This document shows positions 19,338 to 28,615 of a stretch of DNA of 64,000 nucleotides, piece after piece (the stretch's first letter is position 1; each line of letters begins with the position of its first letter). The DNA is from Shewanella atlantica. GTDB lineage: Bacteria > Pseudomonadota > Gammaproteobacteria > Enterobacterales > Shewanellaceae. The translations under genes and the position numbers were made by a program. The notes under the pieces are model-generated. The model was not told the origin of the DNA. It saw only the letters and a program-made list of their open reading frames with translations, and did not search any database. The stretch lies in NCBI RefSeq assembly GCF_003966265.1, contig NZ_RXNV01000003.1:62001-126000 (forward strand). The letters are read 5' to 3'.

Positions 19338-20717
19338 TCGCATTAGCAATATACTCAGCTTACGCTTGAGTCACCTCATAGTTATTTGATTCAACCATTA
19401 CACGGTTCGAAGGCTCGGTACCTGATTTACGCAGCAATACACGGCCATTGTCAGCAAGCACTGCTTCAGCACCTTTTACGGCTAGAATGACAGATTCTGA
19501 TGCCATGATCTCATCGGCATTGTCACTGGTTAAACGTACATTAATCAGTACTTGCAGAAATGTTTCCATGCCAAAGGCAAATTCAGCCAGTGACTTACCG
19601 CTTTGCAATATTGCTTGTAGCACCAATAATGAAGCCACGATACCATCCCCCGTACTCGCATGGTCAAGATGTAAAATATGACCTGAACCTTCACCACCAA
19701 TCCTCCAACCAGTGGCTTTTAGTTGCTCAACTACATAACGATCACCTACTTTAGCGCGAACAAATGGCACATCCATCGTTTAAGGGCTTGTTCTAGCCCA
19801 AGGTTCGCAATCAAGGTACCAACAACGCCACCTTGTGGCTTACCATTGTCTTTAGCTTCACGGCCAAAATATAGAGAATTTGGTCGCCATCTACCACATG
19901 GTCTTTGTGATCAACAAACATCAAGCGATCCGCGTCACCATCAAGCGCAATACCCAAATCGGCTTCATGCACCATCACTGCAGTTTGCAAGCGATCAATA
20001 TGAGTCGCGCAGCATAGGGTATTGGTATTGGTATTGGTATTGGTATTGGTATTGGTATTGGTATTGGTATTGATATTGATACCATCAGGCTTATCATTAA
20101 TACTGATACTTCAGCGCCGAGTTCACTATACACGTTTGGGGCAATATGGAACGCAGTACCATTTGCGCTATCGATAACTATTTTTAAGCCTGTAAGTGAA
20201 AGTTCGTTCGGAAATACACCTTTACAGAATTCGATATAACGACCAGGCGCATCATCGATACGACGTACTTTACCCAACTTATCGGAAGGCACACATTGCA
20301 TTGTCATTGATGGTTTTATCAAGCAAGGCCTCAATTTCAAGCTCTTGTGCATCGTTAAGCTTGGTTCCGGTATTTGAGAAAAATTTGATACCGTTATCAT
20401 AATAAGGGTTATGCGAAGCACTGTTCACTACGCCAGCATCGGCGCGGAACGTCGACGCTAAATAAGCGACAGCAGGCGTTGGCATAGGACTAACTAATGC
20501 CACGTTTATACACGCCGCAGAGAAACCAGCCTCGATTTCAGATTCAGGCATATAACCACTAATGCGGGTATTTTTACCAAATCAAAACTTCTTTGGTGCC
20601 AGCTGATGATAAAACCGTCCCAGCCGCCCAACCTAACTTCATTGCAAAATCAGGATTAGTAGGAAACTCATCCACTTTACCTCGTACCCCATCGGTACCA
20701 AAATACTTACGAGACAT
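19338..20717 (-). pseudogene. glmM: Decayed second glmM copy
   Basis: The whole interval is homologous to the intact glmM at 15600-16952, from [14 protein letters not shown] (ATG at 20717, with GGAG upstream) to the region after TQA near 19360. Lesions seen by comparison: one extra base near 20577 breaking EVLIGK; a frame change near 20300 after NDNAM; a one-base loss near 20105 in the EVxSINDKP segment; expansion of a hexanucleotide into nine perfect copies at 20018-20071; further frame breaks near 19785-19860; and a CAA-to-TAA stop near 19360 where the intact copy reads MTQEQAEN. The SASHNP site survives as NSASHNP. With this many lesions it cannot make a mutase. It is close enough in sequence to suggest a locus-specific duplicate. 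Confidence 0.93.
20018..20071. repeat. Hexanucleotide tandem repeat GGTATT, nine perfect copies
   Basis: Nine perfect 6-bp units, plus a GATATT variant at 20072-20077, lie inside the decayed glmM. In the ancestral reading direction they would encode alternating Asn-Thr after GINI, at the point where the intact gene has [11 protein letters not shown]. The tract seems to have grown from an AATATCAAT-like seed by slippage. Confidence 0.96.
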
Positions 20718-21397
20718 CAAACTCCAAACGATTGAGGAATAAAACAATCAAACTAAAATCAGAAAAACAACAACACAACCTACTCTGCCACTTAAAATTA
20801 TTTACAACCAAGGCAAGTGATAGCAAGAATAACTGAATAAAAAGTGATTAAATAGCACATAATTAGCGTTATACCACCATCTTCACAGTAGGAGAGTATC
20901 CTTCTAAAATACAACATCCAATATTGAGGACTTTTACTGTTCACTACTCTATACCTTTCGAACAAATAAGCCTAAACTCCAACTTTTTATTCATTACTCC
21001 CGCATTAGTTATCGCTAATAAAAACTTTATTGGCTTAGCTTGGCTCAAGTTTTTAATCTATAAATCGTTCTTACAGATAAAGAGCGCTGATGATAGTATC
21101 TCTTAGATGGTTTAAAAGCTTCGTCTTTTAGGTGATCTATACCCGCATACTTGAATTTTGTAGAAGGGATAAATTGTGATGACATTACCTGTGGGCTAAT
21201 TAATTAGCCCACAATCAATTGACTAAGTCTCGATATACTAATGATTTTTCACTTCAACTCAGCCATAATCCCCTCTGAACAGTTCGTATTAAATATCAGA
21301 TCAATTCATCGAAATAAGAGTTCGTTGGATCATATCAACAAAGCCTACCTTGCATGTAGATGGTGATAAATTAGGACAATAAAAACACTTGTAAATA
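20718..21397. other. 680-bp intergenic region with a perfect 24-nt palindrome
   Basis: No gene could be supported. It is A+T rich. At 21190-21213 there is a perfect palindrome, TGTGGGCTAATT and its complement, without a T run on either side. A single GTAGGAGAG fragment at 20889 may be a REP remnant. The region separates the wzx/acetyltransferase end of the glycan operon from the decayed glmM. Confidence 0.6.
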
Positions 21398-21895
21398 CTA
21401 ATGCACACACCCCTGAACTTTTAATTTTTGGTAATGTTTAATATCTCTACTTGAGAAAACTTTAGCAGGGTTTCCTCCTATAATTGCGTACTTTGGTACG
21501 TCAGAAACGACGACTGAACCCGCTTGAACAATAGCCCCTTCACCTATACGGCATCCAGATAGAACAGATACATTCATTCCAAACCAAACATTTTCTTCGA
21601 TCTCAATATTTTTTAGCCTGTAAGTATCATCATAAGGTATCGATTTACCCTCATAGTTATGAACCTGAGTAATAATGTAACATCCTTTACCGCTATGAAA
21701 GTTATCTCCAATTATAACCTTCCCCCCACCATAAATACGCATTCCGTTGAAGTTAACATTTCTTCCCAAGTGAGTATTTTTGCTAAGGACTGTCCACGAA
21801 TTGGCTTTGGGTTTTTCAAGAAACGAGCCTATTCTCAACAATGCAAAATGTGAAAATACGGCTTGCTTAAATTTAATATACAACTTCCGAAACAT
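21398..21895 (-). CDS. Left-handed beta-helix acyltransferase (WcaF/maltose O-acetyltransferase type)
   Basis: A 165-residue hexapeptide-repeat protein expected to O-acetylate a sugar of the polysaccharide using acetyl-CoA. Hexapeptide turns include VIGDNFHSGKGCYIITQVHNYEG, IEIEENVWFGMNVSVLSGCRIGEGAIVQAGSVV and the end motif YAIIGGNPAKVF. The start at 21895 was chosen because a strong AAGGAGG site lies 5 nt upstream; it overlaps the end of the flippase gene by 23 bp, showing translational coupling. Confidence 0.85.
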   Translation of the reverse strand: MFRKLYIKFKQAVFSHFALLRIGSFLEKPKANSWTVLSKNTHLGRNVNFNGMRIYGGGKVIIGDNFHSGKGCYIITQVHNYEGKSIPYDDTYRLKNIEIEENVWFGMNVSVLSGCRIGEGAIVQAGSVVVSDVPKYAIIGGNPAKVFSSRDIKHYQKLKVQGCVH

Positions 21896-23108
21896 AAAGC
21901 CTCCTTGCAAAAAAAGAAGTAACAACCAAAAATATCAACCAGTTAGCAGAAAAAGCAAAAATTACCGCATTCGCTCCTCCTAAGTATGCACATAACACAG
22001 TATTTGCTAAGGCAAACAAACCAACAGCGACTGTAATTTTAGTTAACATCATCGGCTTTTTCTTAAATAAAATAACCGAAGAAAATAGTTGGTAAGAAGC
22101 CTGAATTAAGCATCCTAACGCCAACCATCGCGCAAACTTAATTGACGAAAAATATTCGTCAGGTAATATGATTGAGACAAAAGTATTAAGCGATAGTTGA
22201 TAAATTAAGAATATCATAAGACAAAACAAGAAGTACCTCAAAGAAAACCTCACAACTAATTGCCACCTTGATTTACTGGCATTTAATTGACGATACAGAT
22301 GAGGTACGATTGCTTGATTCAAAGACGTATAAACTAAAGATAATAACGATGCCAACACAGCAGCTATAGAATAAACAGCATATTCATTTCCTGCTAAAAA
22401 GAACCAAAGTACATAACGATCCCCCATGGTCATCAATGACGCAAAAAATGCATGTAAAGCCGCCCAAAAACTAAACTGATATGTACGTTTAGAATTTTTC
22501 CAAACAGAAAGGTTTAACTGCACTCCTATTTTTTTTAGCAAAAGATAATAAGAAACTAATGAGCAAATGACAACAGGGATAGCTAAAGCGTAAAAGTAGT
22601 CATTTGAAGTAAAGGAAACATCAAGAGCATATAAAAAACCAATTGAGCCAAGTGCCAAAGTCGGAGGAGCTAATTGAGATAACAAGAAAAGAGTCACCTG
22701 TCCATCAATCCGAACTACATTGGCGTATAACAATTGTAATGATTTAAACGCACCAGCAAAAATCGCTGCAGTAATTAAAATCACAGGCATACCATAATGC
22801 TGTAGAACAAAAATAACTAACAACAAAATAGGTAAAATATATAACGACATTTCCAGCTGCGTATATATTACAGAGATATTTTGACTTAATTCTTTACTCT
22901 GAGAAGAATTACTTGTACGAATAATTGATAGTTTTGTAACAGAGCCGAATATAAATATAGCGCCAAGGACATTAAAAATTGAATATGCAAAGATAAATTT
23001 AGCAAGCTCTTCCGGAACAAGAAGATGGCTAGCAATTGATACAAATGCAAAATTAAGCAAAGCGATTAAAATAGAAGCCGTTCCAAAAACAATTACATTC
23101 GCTATCAT
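21873..23108 (-). CDS. wzx: O-antigen/capsule flippase (Wzx)
   Basis: A 411-residue, very hydrophobic inner-membrane protein with about 12 predicted helices and few charges between them, fitting the polysaccharide transporter (MATE/PST) fold. It would flip lipid-linked repeat units to the periplasm. The start codon directly follows the stop of the upstream polymerase gene. Sequence is too diverged for a precise subfamily, but size, topology and position next to wzy are convincing. Confidence 0.82.
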   Translation of the reverse strand: MIANVIVFGTASILIALLNFAFVSIASHLLVPEELAKFIFAYSIFNVLGAIFIFGSVTKLSIIRTSNSSQSKELSQNISVIYTQLEMSLYILPILLLVIFVLQHYGMPVILITAAIFAGAFKSLQLLYANVVRIDGQVTLFLLSQLAPPTLALGSIGFLYALDVSFTSNDYFYALAIPVVICSLVSYYLLLKKIGVQLNLSVWKNSKRTYQFSFWAALHAFFASLMTMGDRYVLWFFLAGNEYAVYSIAAVLASLLSLVYTSLNQAIVPHLYRQLNASKSRWQLVVRFSLRYFLFCLMIFLIYQLSLNTFVSIILPDEYFSSIKFARWLALGCLIQASYQLFSSVILFKKKPMMLTKITVAVGLFALANTVLCAYLGGANAVIFAFSANWLIFLVVTSFFARRLYVSEVVY

Positions 23109-24401
23109 CTATTTACCTTGCACTACCTTAAATTTAAATGAAAAAACAATTAACAGATACCAAACTGTAACACTAAACAGCGTCGAAAATGAAAAAAAAC
23201 TATAAACATTGCTCAGTATCGCCACACAGAATAAAGCTGTAAGAGTATAGTAAAATGCCGATAAAGATTTATAGTTATTCCCTTCTGCTCTAGAAGCTTC
23301 TATTCCGTTAAACAAGATGGATTCAACAAAGAAAAAAACAATCATAAATAACATCCATATTATCGCACTGCTATATCCAAAGGCGAAGTAAAGTTGTGCA
23401 AAACCTAAACCGGCTGTACCACCTGAATAATCATTATTATAGAATGCCAGATAAGCTTCTTTTGACATATTCACATATTCTTGACCAAATATCTGTGCCA
23501 AACCGGGTATATTAATCAAATCTATCGTAGAGTATATTCCTGTATTAGAAATTTGATTTTGTACATATATAAAGGCATGTTGGTATACCATTCTATCCAA
23601 AACCGAATCAACACTCTCCAAAATTGTTTTATCGCCATGACCAAACATTTGAAATGTGAAGACTAAAATCGCCAGAATAAATATAATACCAACTCCTAAA
23701 ACATTTTTACGTGAAAGCATTTTAGAAAACAAATAACCAGATAAGATATAATAAACTATACCGGCTCGACTAACACGTACTGTGGCATAAAATAAAAATA
23801 TAGAAAGCACAACCATAAAGATTATATGACGACAGCCATGCAATAATTTTTGCTTTGCAATTACAACATACAGAAAAAGATATAGAACAAACGGCAATAA
23901 GAATGTATCAAACTTACTGACAATCAAGCCATACTCACCAGAAGCCAACTTAAACTTCAATGAAATAACATCTTGCCAATTACCAGTTAGAATTGCTACG
24001 TTTGGAAGATTACCTACACCAACCTTACGAATTAAAATAATTGTGTAAATTACTACAAAAAGTAATATTACTAAATTGAACGTAATCCCACCTTGTCTCT
24101 CAACCACCTTAATTCGGCAGTTTTTTGCAAGCTTATCGCCAAATAAGACGCTAAGCGGTAACAAGATAGAAAATAAAATATAGATAGAATATATCTCTAA
24201 ATCGAAGCCATGATAAAATTTAGTGTCTAAGAAAAGTGTCCCATAATAGGACTTCGGAGCCGTGATACTAAAAAAAACAAGCCCAAACAATAAAACAATA
24301 TTACACAGCCTATATAGTTGAAAACTATTATTTCTCATCCTAATATAAATACATAACCCATAAGAAAAAGAAACAATGATGAAATAAATTAGGTTATACA
24401 T
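23109..24401 (-). CDS. wzy: O-antigen/capsule repeat-unit polymerase (Wzy)
   Basis: A 430-residue membrane protein with roughly 10-12 hydrophobic segments and a larger periplasmic loop (about residues 260-330, containing INIPGLAQIFGQEY and YSGGTAGLGFAQLYF). The GTAGLGFAQLYFAFG block resembles that in EpsG/Wzy-type oligosaccharide polymerases. It should join repeat units on the periplasmic side. It overlaps the upstream glycosyltransferase gene by 8 bp and abuts the flippase gene. Wzy proteins are weakly conserved, so the call rests on topology and context. Confidence 0.78.
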   Translation of the reverse strand: MYNLIYFIIVSFSYGLCIYIRMRNNSFQLYRLCNIVLLFGLVFFSITAPKSYYGTLFLDTKFYHGFDLEIYSIYILFSILLPLSVLFGDKLAKNCRIKVVERQGGITFNLVILLFVVIYTIILIRKVGVGNLPNVAILTGNWQDVISLKFKLASGEYGLIVSKFDTFLLPFVLYLFLYVVIAKQKLLHGCRHIIFMVVLSIFLFYATVRVSRAGIVYYILSGYLFSKMLSRKNVLGVGIIFILAILVFTFQMFGHGDKTILESVDSVLDRMVYQHAFIYVQNQISNTGIYSTIDLINIPGLAQIFGQEYVNMSKEAYLAFYNNDYSGGTAGLGFAQLYFAFGYSSAIIWMLFMIVFFFVESILFNGIEASRAEGNNYKSLSAFYYTLTALFCVAILSNVYSFFSFSTLFSVTVWYLLIVFSFKFKVVQGK

Positions 24402-25695
24402 TCATGGTTATCTCTGAGAGCTTAGTAATGTAAATTAACTGTTTGTCATCTTCTAGCTCTTTCATTAATGCGCTTCCCTCTATGGGTAAAACATATGGTT
24501 TATGGCCACAAGAAATAGCATCAACCAATCCACTACTATATATACCAGCAATAAACTTTGCCTTTTGTATATATCCAAATATCGAGCCGACTCTTGCAAT
24601 AATGATATTTTTGTTATTTGAAAAGGCACTAGTGTATGCTAAAAACTCCTCATTTGATCTTGGATGGCATTTAATACATATGGTTATGGTTGGGTTAGCT
24701 GGTAGTTCCGCCTGCAACCACTCAATAATTTCTCTGGTCAAGTTGTACTGACTTATTATGAGTAAATCGAATTTATAATTTACATCTGCTCCATATTTTT
24801 TAAATGTTTCATAATACGGGTTGCCAACTACTTTAATTTGAGACTCCCAACCCAATAGTGATAATAACGTCCTATAATACTCGCTAAAAACAAAGAATTG
24901 AGTCGGCTGATATTGATTTTTAAATACGACCAACTCATGCTTATCATAAGTATATCCAGGATGAGAGCGATAAATATGAGAATGCTGCATCTCGGCGGTA
25001 TTGATGCCTAAGATCTTGGCCTCTTGCAACATACTAAGACATGTTGGTGAGTAAGATGACTTCACAACTAAACCCTTTGGCCTAATTATTTTAAATAACC
25101 ATGCCGCCGCAAGTTTTTTTGCGTAAAACGTACTAATCCTTCTTTCAATAATTGTTCGACTAATTCTTTTTTCACTAAACTCACCGCCATTATTTTTAAT
25201 TCTATCTAATACTGTCGTTGATAGCCCCCTTAGTTTACGACGTTTGTTTAAAGAAAAACTTAGTCCAATAAAGCCAATAAACTCTAGAATATATATTAAA
25301 ATTCCAGGAACAACCAAATCAGCAGAATATGATTTAACATCATTGAAATTAACTCCTAACTTAGGAATTTCAAAAAGTAGATGTTCAGAACGATTATGCA
25401 CTCCATCAAGATATCTATCATATAGTTGATCTATTTTTCCCGTCGTAAACTCCACACGGCTACCGGGGTCTGAAATTATCAACACCTTGTGGCAACGAAG
25501 ATTCTTCAGTAAATATATCGAAGAAATAAAGAGCTTCAATAAATATATAAATTTAATCTTCTCTCTATTTTTTATTTTTGACTGCACACTTGACTTGGTG
25601 GGAATAACATCACGCAACGCAAACCAGACGTTAACACCGAAAAAGTCCAGTTCGCATAATTTTTCTTGAAGTGCAATTCTGCCACAATTCTTCAT
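24394..25695 (-). CDS. Putative glycosyltransferase (GT-B-like), possibly for a nonulosonic acid
   Basis: A 433-residue protein I cannot place in a named family. The C-terminal half looks GT-B-like: AEMQHSHIYRSHPGYTYDKH, a short QFFVFSEYYRTLL stretch, IKVVGNPYYETF, CIKCHPRSNEEF and IAGIYSSGLVDAISCGHKPYVLP. The HPR and SSGLVDA segments resemble those of polysialyltransferase- and glycerophosphotransferase-like enzymes. Residues about 130-155 are hydrophobic and may associate with the membrane. Placed just before wzy and after the nonulosonate genes, it is a candidate for transferring that sugar. Confidence 0.6.
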   Translation of the reverse strand: MKNCGRIALQEKLCELDFFGVNVWFALRDVIPTKSSVQSKIKNREKIKFIYLLKLFISSIYLLKNLRCHKVLIISDPGSRVEFTTGKIDQLYDRYLDGVHNRSEHLLFEIPKLGVNFNDVKSYSADLVVPGILIYILEFIGFIGLSFSLNKRRKLRGLSTTVLDRIKNNGGEFSEKRISRTIIERRISTFYAKKLAAAWLFKIIRPKGLVVKSSYSPTCLSMLQEAKILGINTAEMQHSHIYRSHPGYTYDKHELVVFKNQYQPTQFFVFSEYYRTLLSLLGWESQIKVVGNPYYETFKKYGADVNYKFDLLIISQYNLTREIIEWLQAELPANPTITICIKCHPRSNEEFLAYTSAFSNNKNIIIARVGSIFGYIQKAKFIAGIYSSGLVDAISCGHKPYVLPIEGSALMKELEDDKQLIYITKLSEITMNV

Positions 25696-26371
25696 AATAT
25701 CTGTACGCCACTAAAAAAATAAAACATAATTAACATTCCAGCCATCCAGAGCTTTTCAGAACCTTTTGTGATTTATCAGTTGTAGAGGCATTTCCCATGT
25801 GGATGCTACCTACTCTATATAAGAGCCACAAATAATCTATTTCCAATATTAGCCAAATTATCAGCGACCAACACAAAAAACATTCAACGGAACTGTGAGG
25901 TTGTTTTGCAAATGAATCTGGGGATCACTCCCACGAAACTTACTTCTGTTGGAGTCCATGGAAATCAATGCTCAAAACCACCAAAAAGTTTAAAAACGTT
26001 TTCAATCACATGGGACTAACGGGCAGTATTGGAGGCTAGCAGAACTGTTTCAGGTCAACTATTGATAATTATCCTATGCTATAGATAACCTCTAACCACA
26101 TTGAAATATATATTTTTCAATTGACATTCACAAATATATACTAATTAGTGTTGATGCTCTCAATATAATATCCATGTACATTTAACACGCTGGTTTTTGT
26201 AGAAAATTGAACAGTGGCAACCGATACTCTCTATTAATAAACATACATTTGATGATTATCAGAAAATATTTTCATAATGCAGATATTTAACCATTAAAGT
26301 GACCAACTCCTTTAAAGTATATCATAAATTTAAACATAGATTTCTAAATTATAAGAGCCCCATAAACATTG
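25696..26371. other. 676-bp A+T-rich intergenic region inside the glycan locus
   Basis: I see no supportable gene, terminator or REP element. Stop codons are frequent in all frames. Its A+T content resembles the flanking glycosyltransferase and wzy genes, so it may be a scar of a lost gene. It separates the nonulosonate genes from the transferase/wzy/wzx group. Confidence 0.5.
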
Positions 26372-26842
26372 TCACTTAGTAAAGATGTCTAATGGTATTT
26401 TTAATACTATTTTTTTTACACTATCGCATTTATTTTTTATCCCGGTAGTATGCCAAACACCAACATTAAAAAGGATACAGTTATTACTTTCAATACTAAA
26501 TGAATTAATTTGAGAAGAATATATTAATTCATAGTCATCTTTTTTATTATATTCTGACAACAACTCCCCCTGTACATCATCTAATTGGGAGAACATCTCC
26601 TCACCTTCTAATATAATATGAAGATCGATAAGCTTCCTATGATTTTCATAAGTTAATACATCATCAAGTTGATAAGGTTTTAATGAATAATTAAGTTTCA
26701 CACCAAACACATTAGAATCAGGAATATCAAACCGCCCGTCCTTAAGATGGACATAACTCCCCACGGCATATTCTATAGCACTTTTCAATTCATCAGGGCA
26801 GCTGGTTAAAAATTCAGTCAAAGATTTCGGTTGGTTTAGCAT
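26372..26842 (-). CDS. YhcH/YjgK/YiaL family protein (DUF386)
   Basis: A 156-residue small cupin-like barrel protein. The family hallmark LHIILEGEE is visible (residues about 72-80), preceded by DVLTYENHRKLIDL and followed by ILFNVGVWHTTGI, where the metal-binding histidine expected in this family lies. Members occur in sialic-acid and nonulosonic-acid gene sets, with a proposed role in sugar anomer or epimer handling. It overlaps the upstream NeuB-like gene by 7 bp, so the two are co-translated. Confidence 0.8.
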   Translation of the reverse strand: MLNQPKSLTEFLTSCPDELKSAIEYAVGSYVHLKDGRFDIPDSNVFGVKLNYSLKPYQLDDVLTYENHRKLIDLHIILEGEEMFSQLDDVQGELLSEYNKKDDYELIYSSQINSFSIESNNCILFNVGVWHTTGIKNKCDSVKKIVLKIPLDIFTK

Positions 26843-27822
26843 ATAACCTTCCCAAGTTTAAAACTCTGATTTGCAGTATAGCCAATAAGTTCAGTTAAAT
26901 TAGAATATGTACCTTCTTCGGTATGCATTTTTAATGCAATATTTTCATGAGTGTAAACTTCACCCTCTGCAATATCTCTTATCGCTACTACTTTTTTCTG
27001 CCGATGCCTATAACTTATTTCATTATCACTCATTGTAAAAGATGTTGTTTCGTCTTCTTCAATAACAGAAATATAGCGATTTAAGCTCTCTATGTAGTTT
27101 TTAAACTGAACACCTGTATATGCTGACTGAGCATCTGTTCTATTAGGTTTTAAGGTTACATGTTTCTCAAAAACACGAGCTCCTAGCTGATAAGCGTAAT
27201 GTGATGAAAATTGAGCATCTAAATGGTTCGGATCACTATGATCTGCATAACCTAAAAAAGCTTCTGGAAAATATTTAGCCAAATATTTAATTCGACTTAT
27301 TTTTACTTCCTCCAATTGGCTTGGGAATGCCTGGAAACCACAAAGCAACAATAATTTTTGGTGTCGAAGTTTTTGTTCTAAATTTTTAAGCTCTTCGATT
27401 GTTCTTCCACCAATACCTAGCCCAATGACTTTACCCTGAACCTTACGATTGACCTCATCGAGCAAAAGTTCATCATTAAAAGACACAGAGTGAATTTCAA
27501 TATATTCGACTGAATCTCGATGACATAAAGCGACAGCCTTCTGATCTAGGGGCATGACAAAAAGCTTTAAGCCTAGTAACTCAGCATAATCAAAAGCTGT
27601 ATTCCATTGTTCAACAGAAAAGCACCAAGACTTAACTAGCGAATATGCCTCACTTAACTGACTAACAAACTCATCATAATTAATAAGCACTTGAAACTTA
27701 ATATGTGTTGCACCTGCAGCAGCGGTCAAATCGACAAGATTCATTAAGTAATCAAAATCACCTTCATGATTAAACGCTGTCTCACCAATAATTGTTATAG
27801 TATGTTGATTTGTTTCACACAT
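26836..27822 (-). CDS. Second NeuB/SpsE-type nonulosonate synthase homologue
   Basis: A 328-residue TIM-barrel protein with a C-terminal SAF-like domain. The N-terminus reads IIGETAFNHEGDFDYLMNLV, corresponding to the AEIGxNHxG segment of NeuB. GATHIKFQV and ADHSDPNHLDAQ are the matching active-site strands, and a C-terminal AIRDIAEGEVYTHENIALK stretch is the SAF/antifreeze-like part. It would condense phosphoenolpyruvate with a six-carbon amino sugar. It is more diverged than the other synthase at 29655-30710. It overlaps the cytidylyltransferase gene upstream by 28 bp and YhcH downstream by 7 bp, forming a tight three-gene block. Confidence 0.82.
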   Translation of the reverse strand: MCETNQHTITIIGETAFNHEGDFDYLMNLVDLTAAAGATHIKFQVLINYDEFVSQLSEAYSLVKSWCFSVEQWNTAFDYAELLGLKLFVMPLDQKAVALCHRDSVEYIEIHSVSFNDELLLDEVNRKVQGKVIGLGIGGRTIEELKNLEQKLRHQKLLLLCGFQAFPSQLEEVKISRIKYLAKYFPEAFLGYADHSDPNHLDAQFSSHYAYQLGARVFEKHVTLKPNRTDAQSAYTGVQFKNYIESLNRYISVIEEDETTSFTMSDNEISYRHRQKKVVAIRDIAEGEVYTHENIALKMHTEEGTYSNLTELIGYTANQSFKLGKVIC

Positions 27823-28607
27823 GTCGAACGCTCTACTCGTTGTTTTTGGTTATTTAAAAATTCATCAAAACGCATTGACTCATCATAAGGTAACTTGATG
27901 TGAGTATCTGCTGGAATTTCCTTAAAGATATCTTTATTGTCTTTAAATAATCGGCAAATGTTTTTTAACTTCAACGCACTTGCACTATCCCCTAGATGAC
28001 AAAGAATGCGCTTAACTAATTCAAAGTCATCTGGTGTATCGACGGTAATTCCATATTGGCTCAAATCTATACTTGATTTTAAAATCCCACAGCGAAAGCG
28101 TTCAGGGTTAAATATATATAGCATCAAATATTCACTGACACTTACATCCATTTCCTCATAGAGTTGCTTCAAAGCGGTCACTTTAATGACTTCAGCGGTA
28201 GCACCGATAGGAACACCAGATAAACGACAGTAATCTAGCTGATTGTCAATACATAATTCAATTTGTTCATCCAAATATTCTCCTGCAACAAAGATATTAT
28301 CACCAGTAATACGAACCACGTAATCCGCATTTTCTATCTCTGCCACACTAACTAAACGCTCTATCACAGCATCACTTGCCCCACGATAAAGGGAAATATC
28401 ATTTCGATACGCTGTATCAACTAAAATATCATCACATGGCTCTTCAGATGTGCATAAGTAGATTTTATCTATCAAGGTCGATAACTTTGCTTTAGAAATA
28501 ATAACATCCAACATGGATTTATCATGCGCTGGATTAACAGCACGCAATACTTTCAAAGGCAATCGATTTGATGTGGTTCTCGCAACGATACAAGAGACAA
28601 CTTTCAT
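27795..28607 (-). CDS. SpsF-like cytidylyltransferase
   Basis: A 270-residue nucleotidyltransferase. The N-terminus VVSCIVARTTSNRLPLKVLRAV is the SpsF/KdsB-like loop rather than the ARGGSKG loop of classical CMP-sialate synthases. VVRITGDNIFV is the metal-binding strand and GITVDTPDDFELVKRI the C-terminal family motif. It would activate an acidic sugar as a CMP derivative. Its pairing with a NeuB-like gene resembles the spsE-spsF pair of Bacillus. It is the only candidate CMP-nonulosonate synthase in the window. Confidence 0.78.
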   Translation of the reverse strand: MKVVSCIVARTTSNRLPLKVLRAVNPAHDKSMLDVIISKAKLSTLIDKIYLCTSEEPCDDILVDTAYRNDISLYRGASDAVIERLVSVAEIENADYVVRITGDNIFVAGEYLDEQIELCIDNQLDYCRLSGVPIGATAEVIKVTALKQLYEEMDVSVSEYLMLYIFNPERFRCGILKSSIDLSQYGITVDTPDDFELVKRILCHLGDSASALKLKNICRLFKDNKDIFKEIPADTHIKLPYDESMRFDEFLNNQKQRVERSTCVKQINIL

Positions 28608-28615
28608 ATATATTC

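Noticed and set aside
20924..21106. A 60-codon plus-strand open frame in the gap before the decayed glmM
   Set aside because: No start context, no recognisable fold and a low-complexity composition; treated as chance.
25900..26060. Possible insertion-sequence remnant in the A+T-rich gap
   Set aside because: No terminal inverted repeats or transposase motifs could be recognised in any frame.
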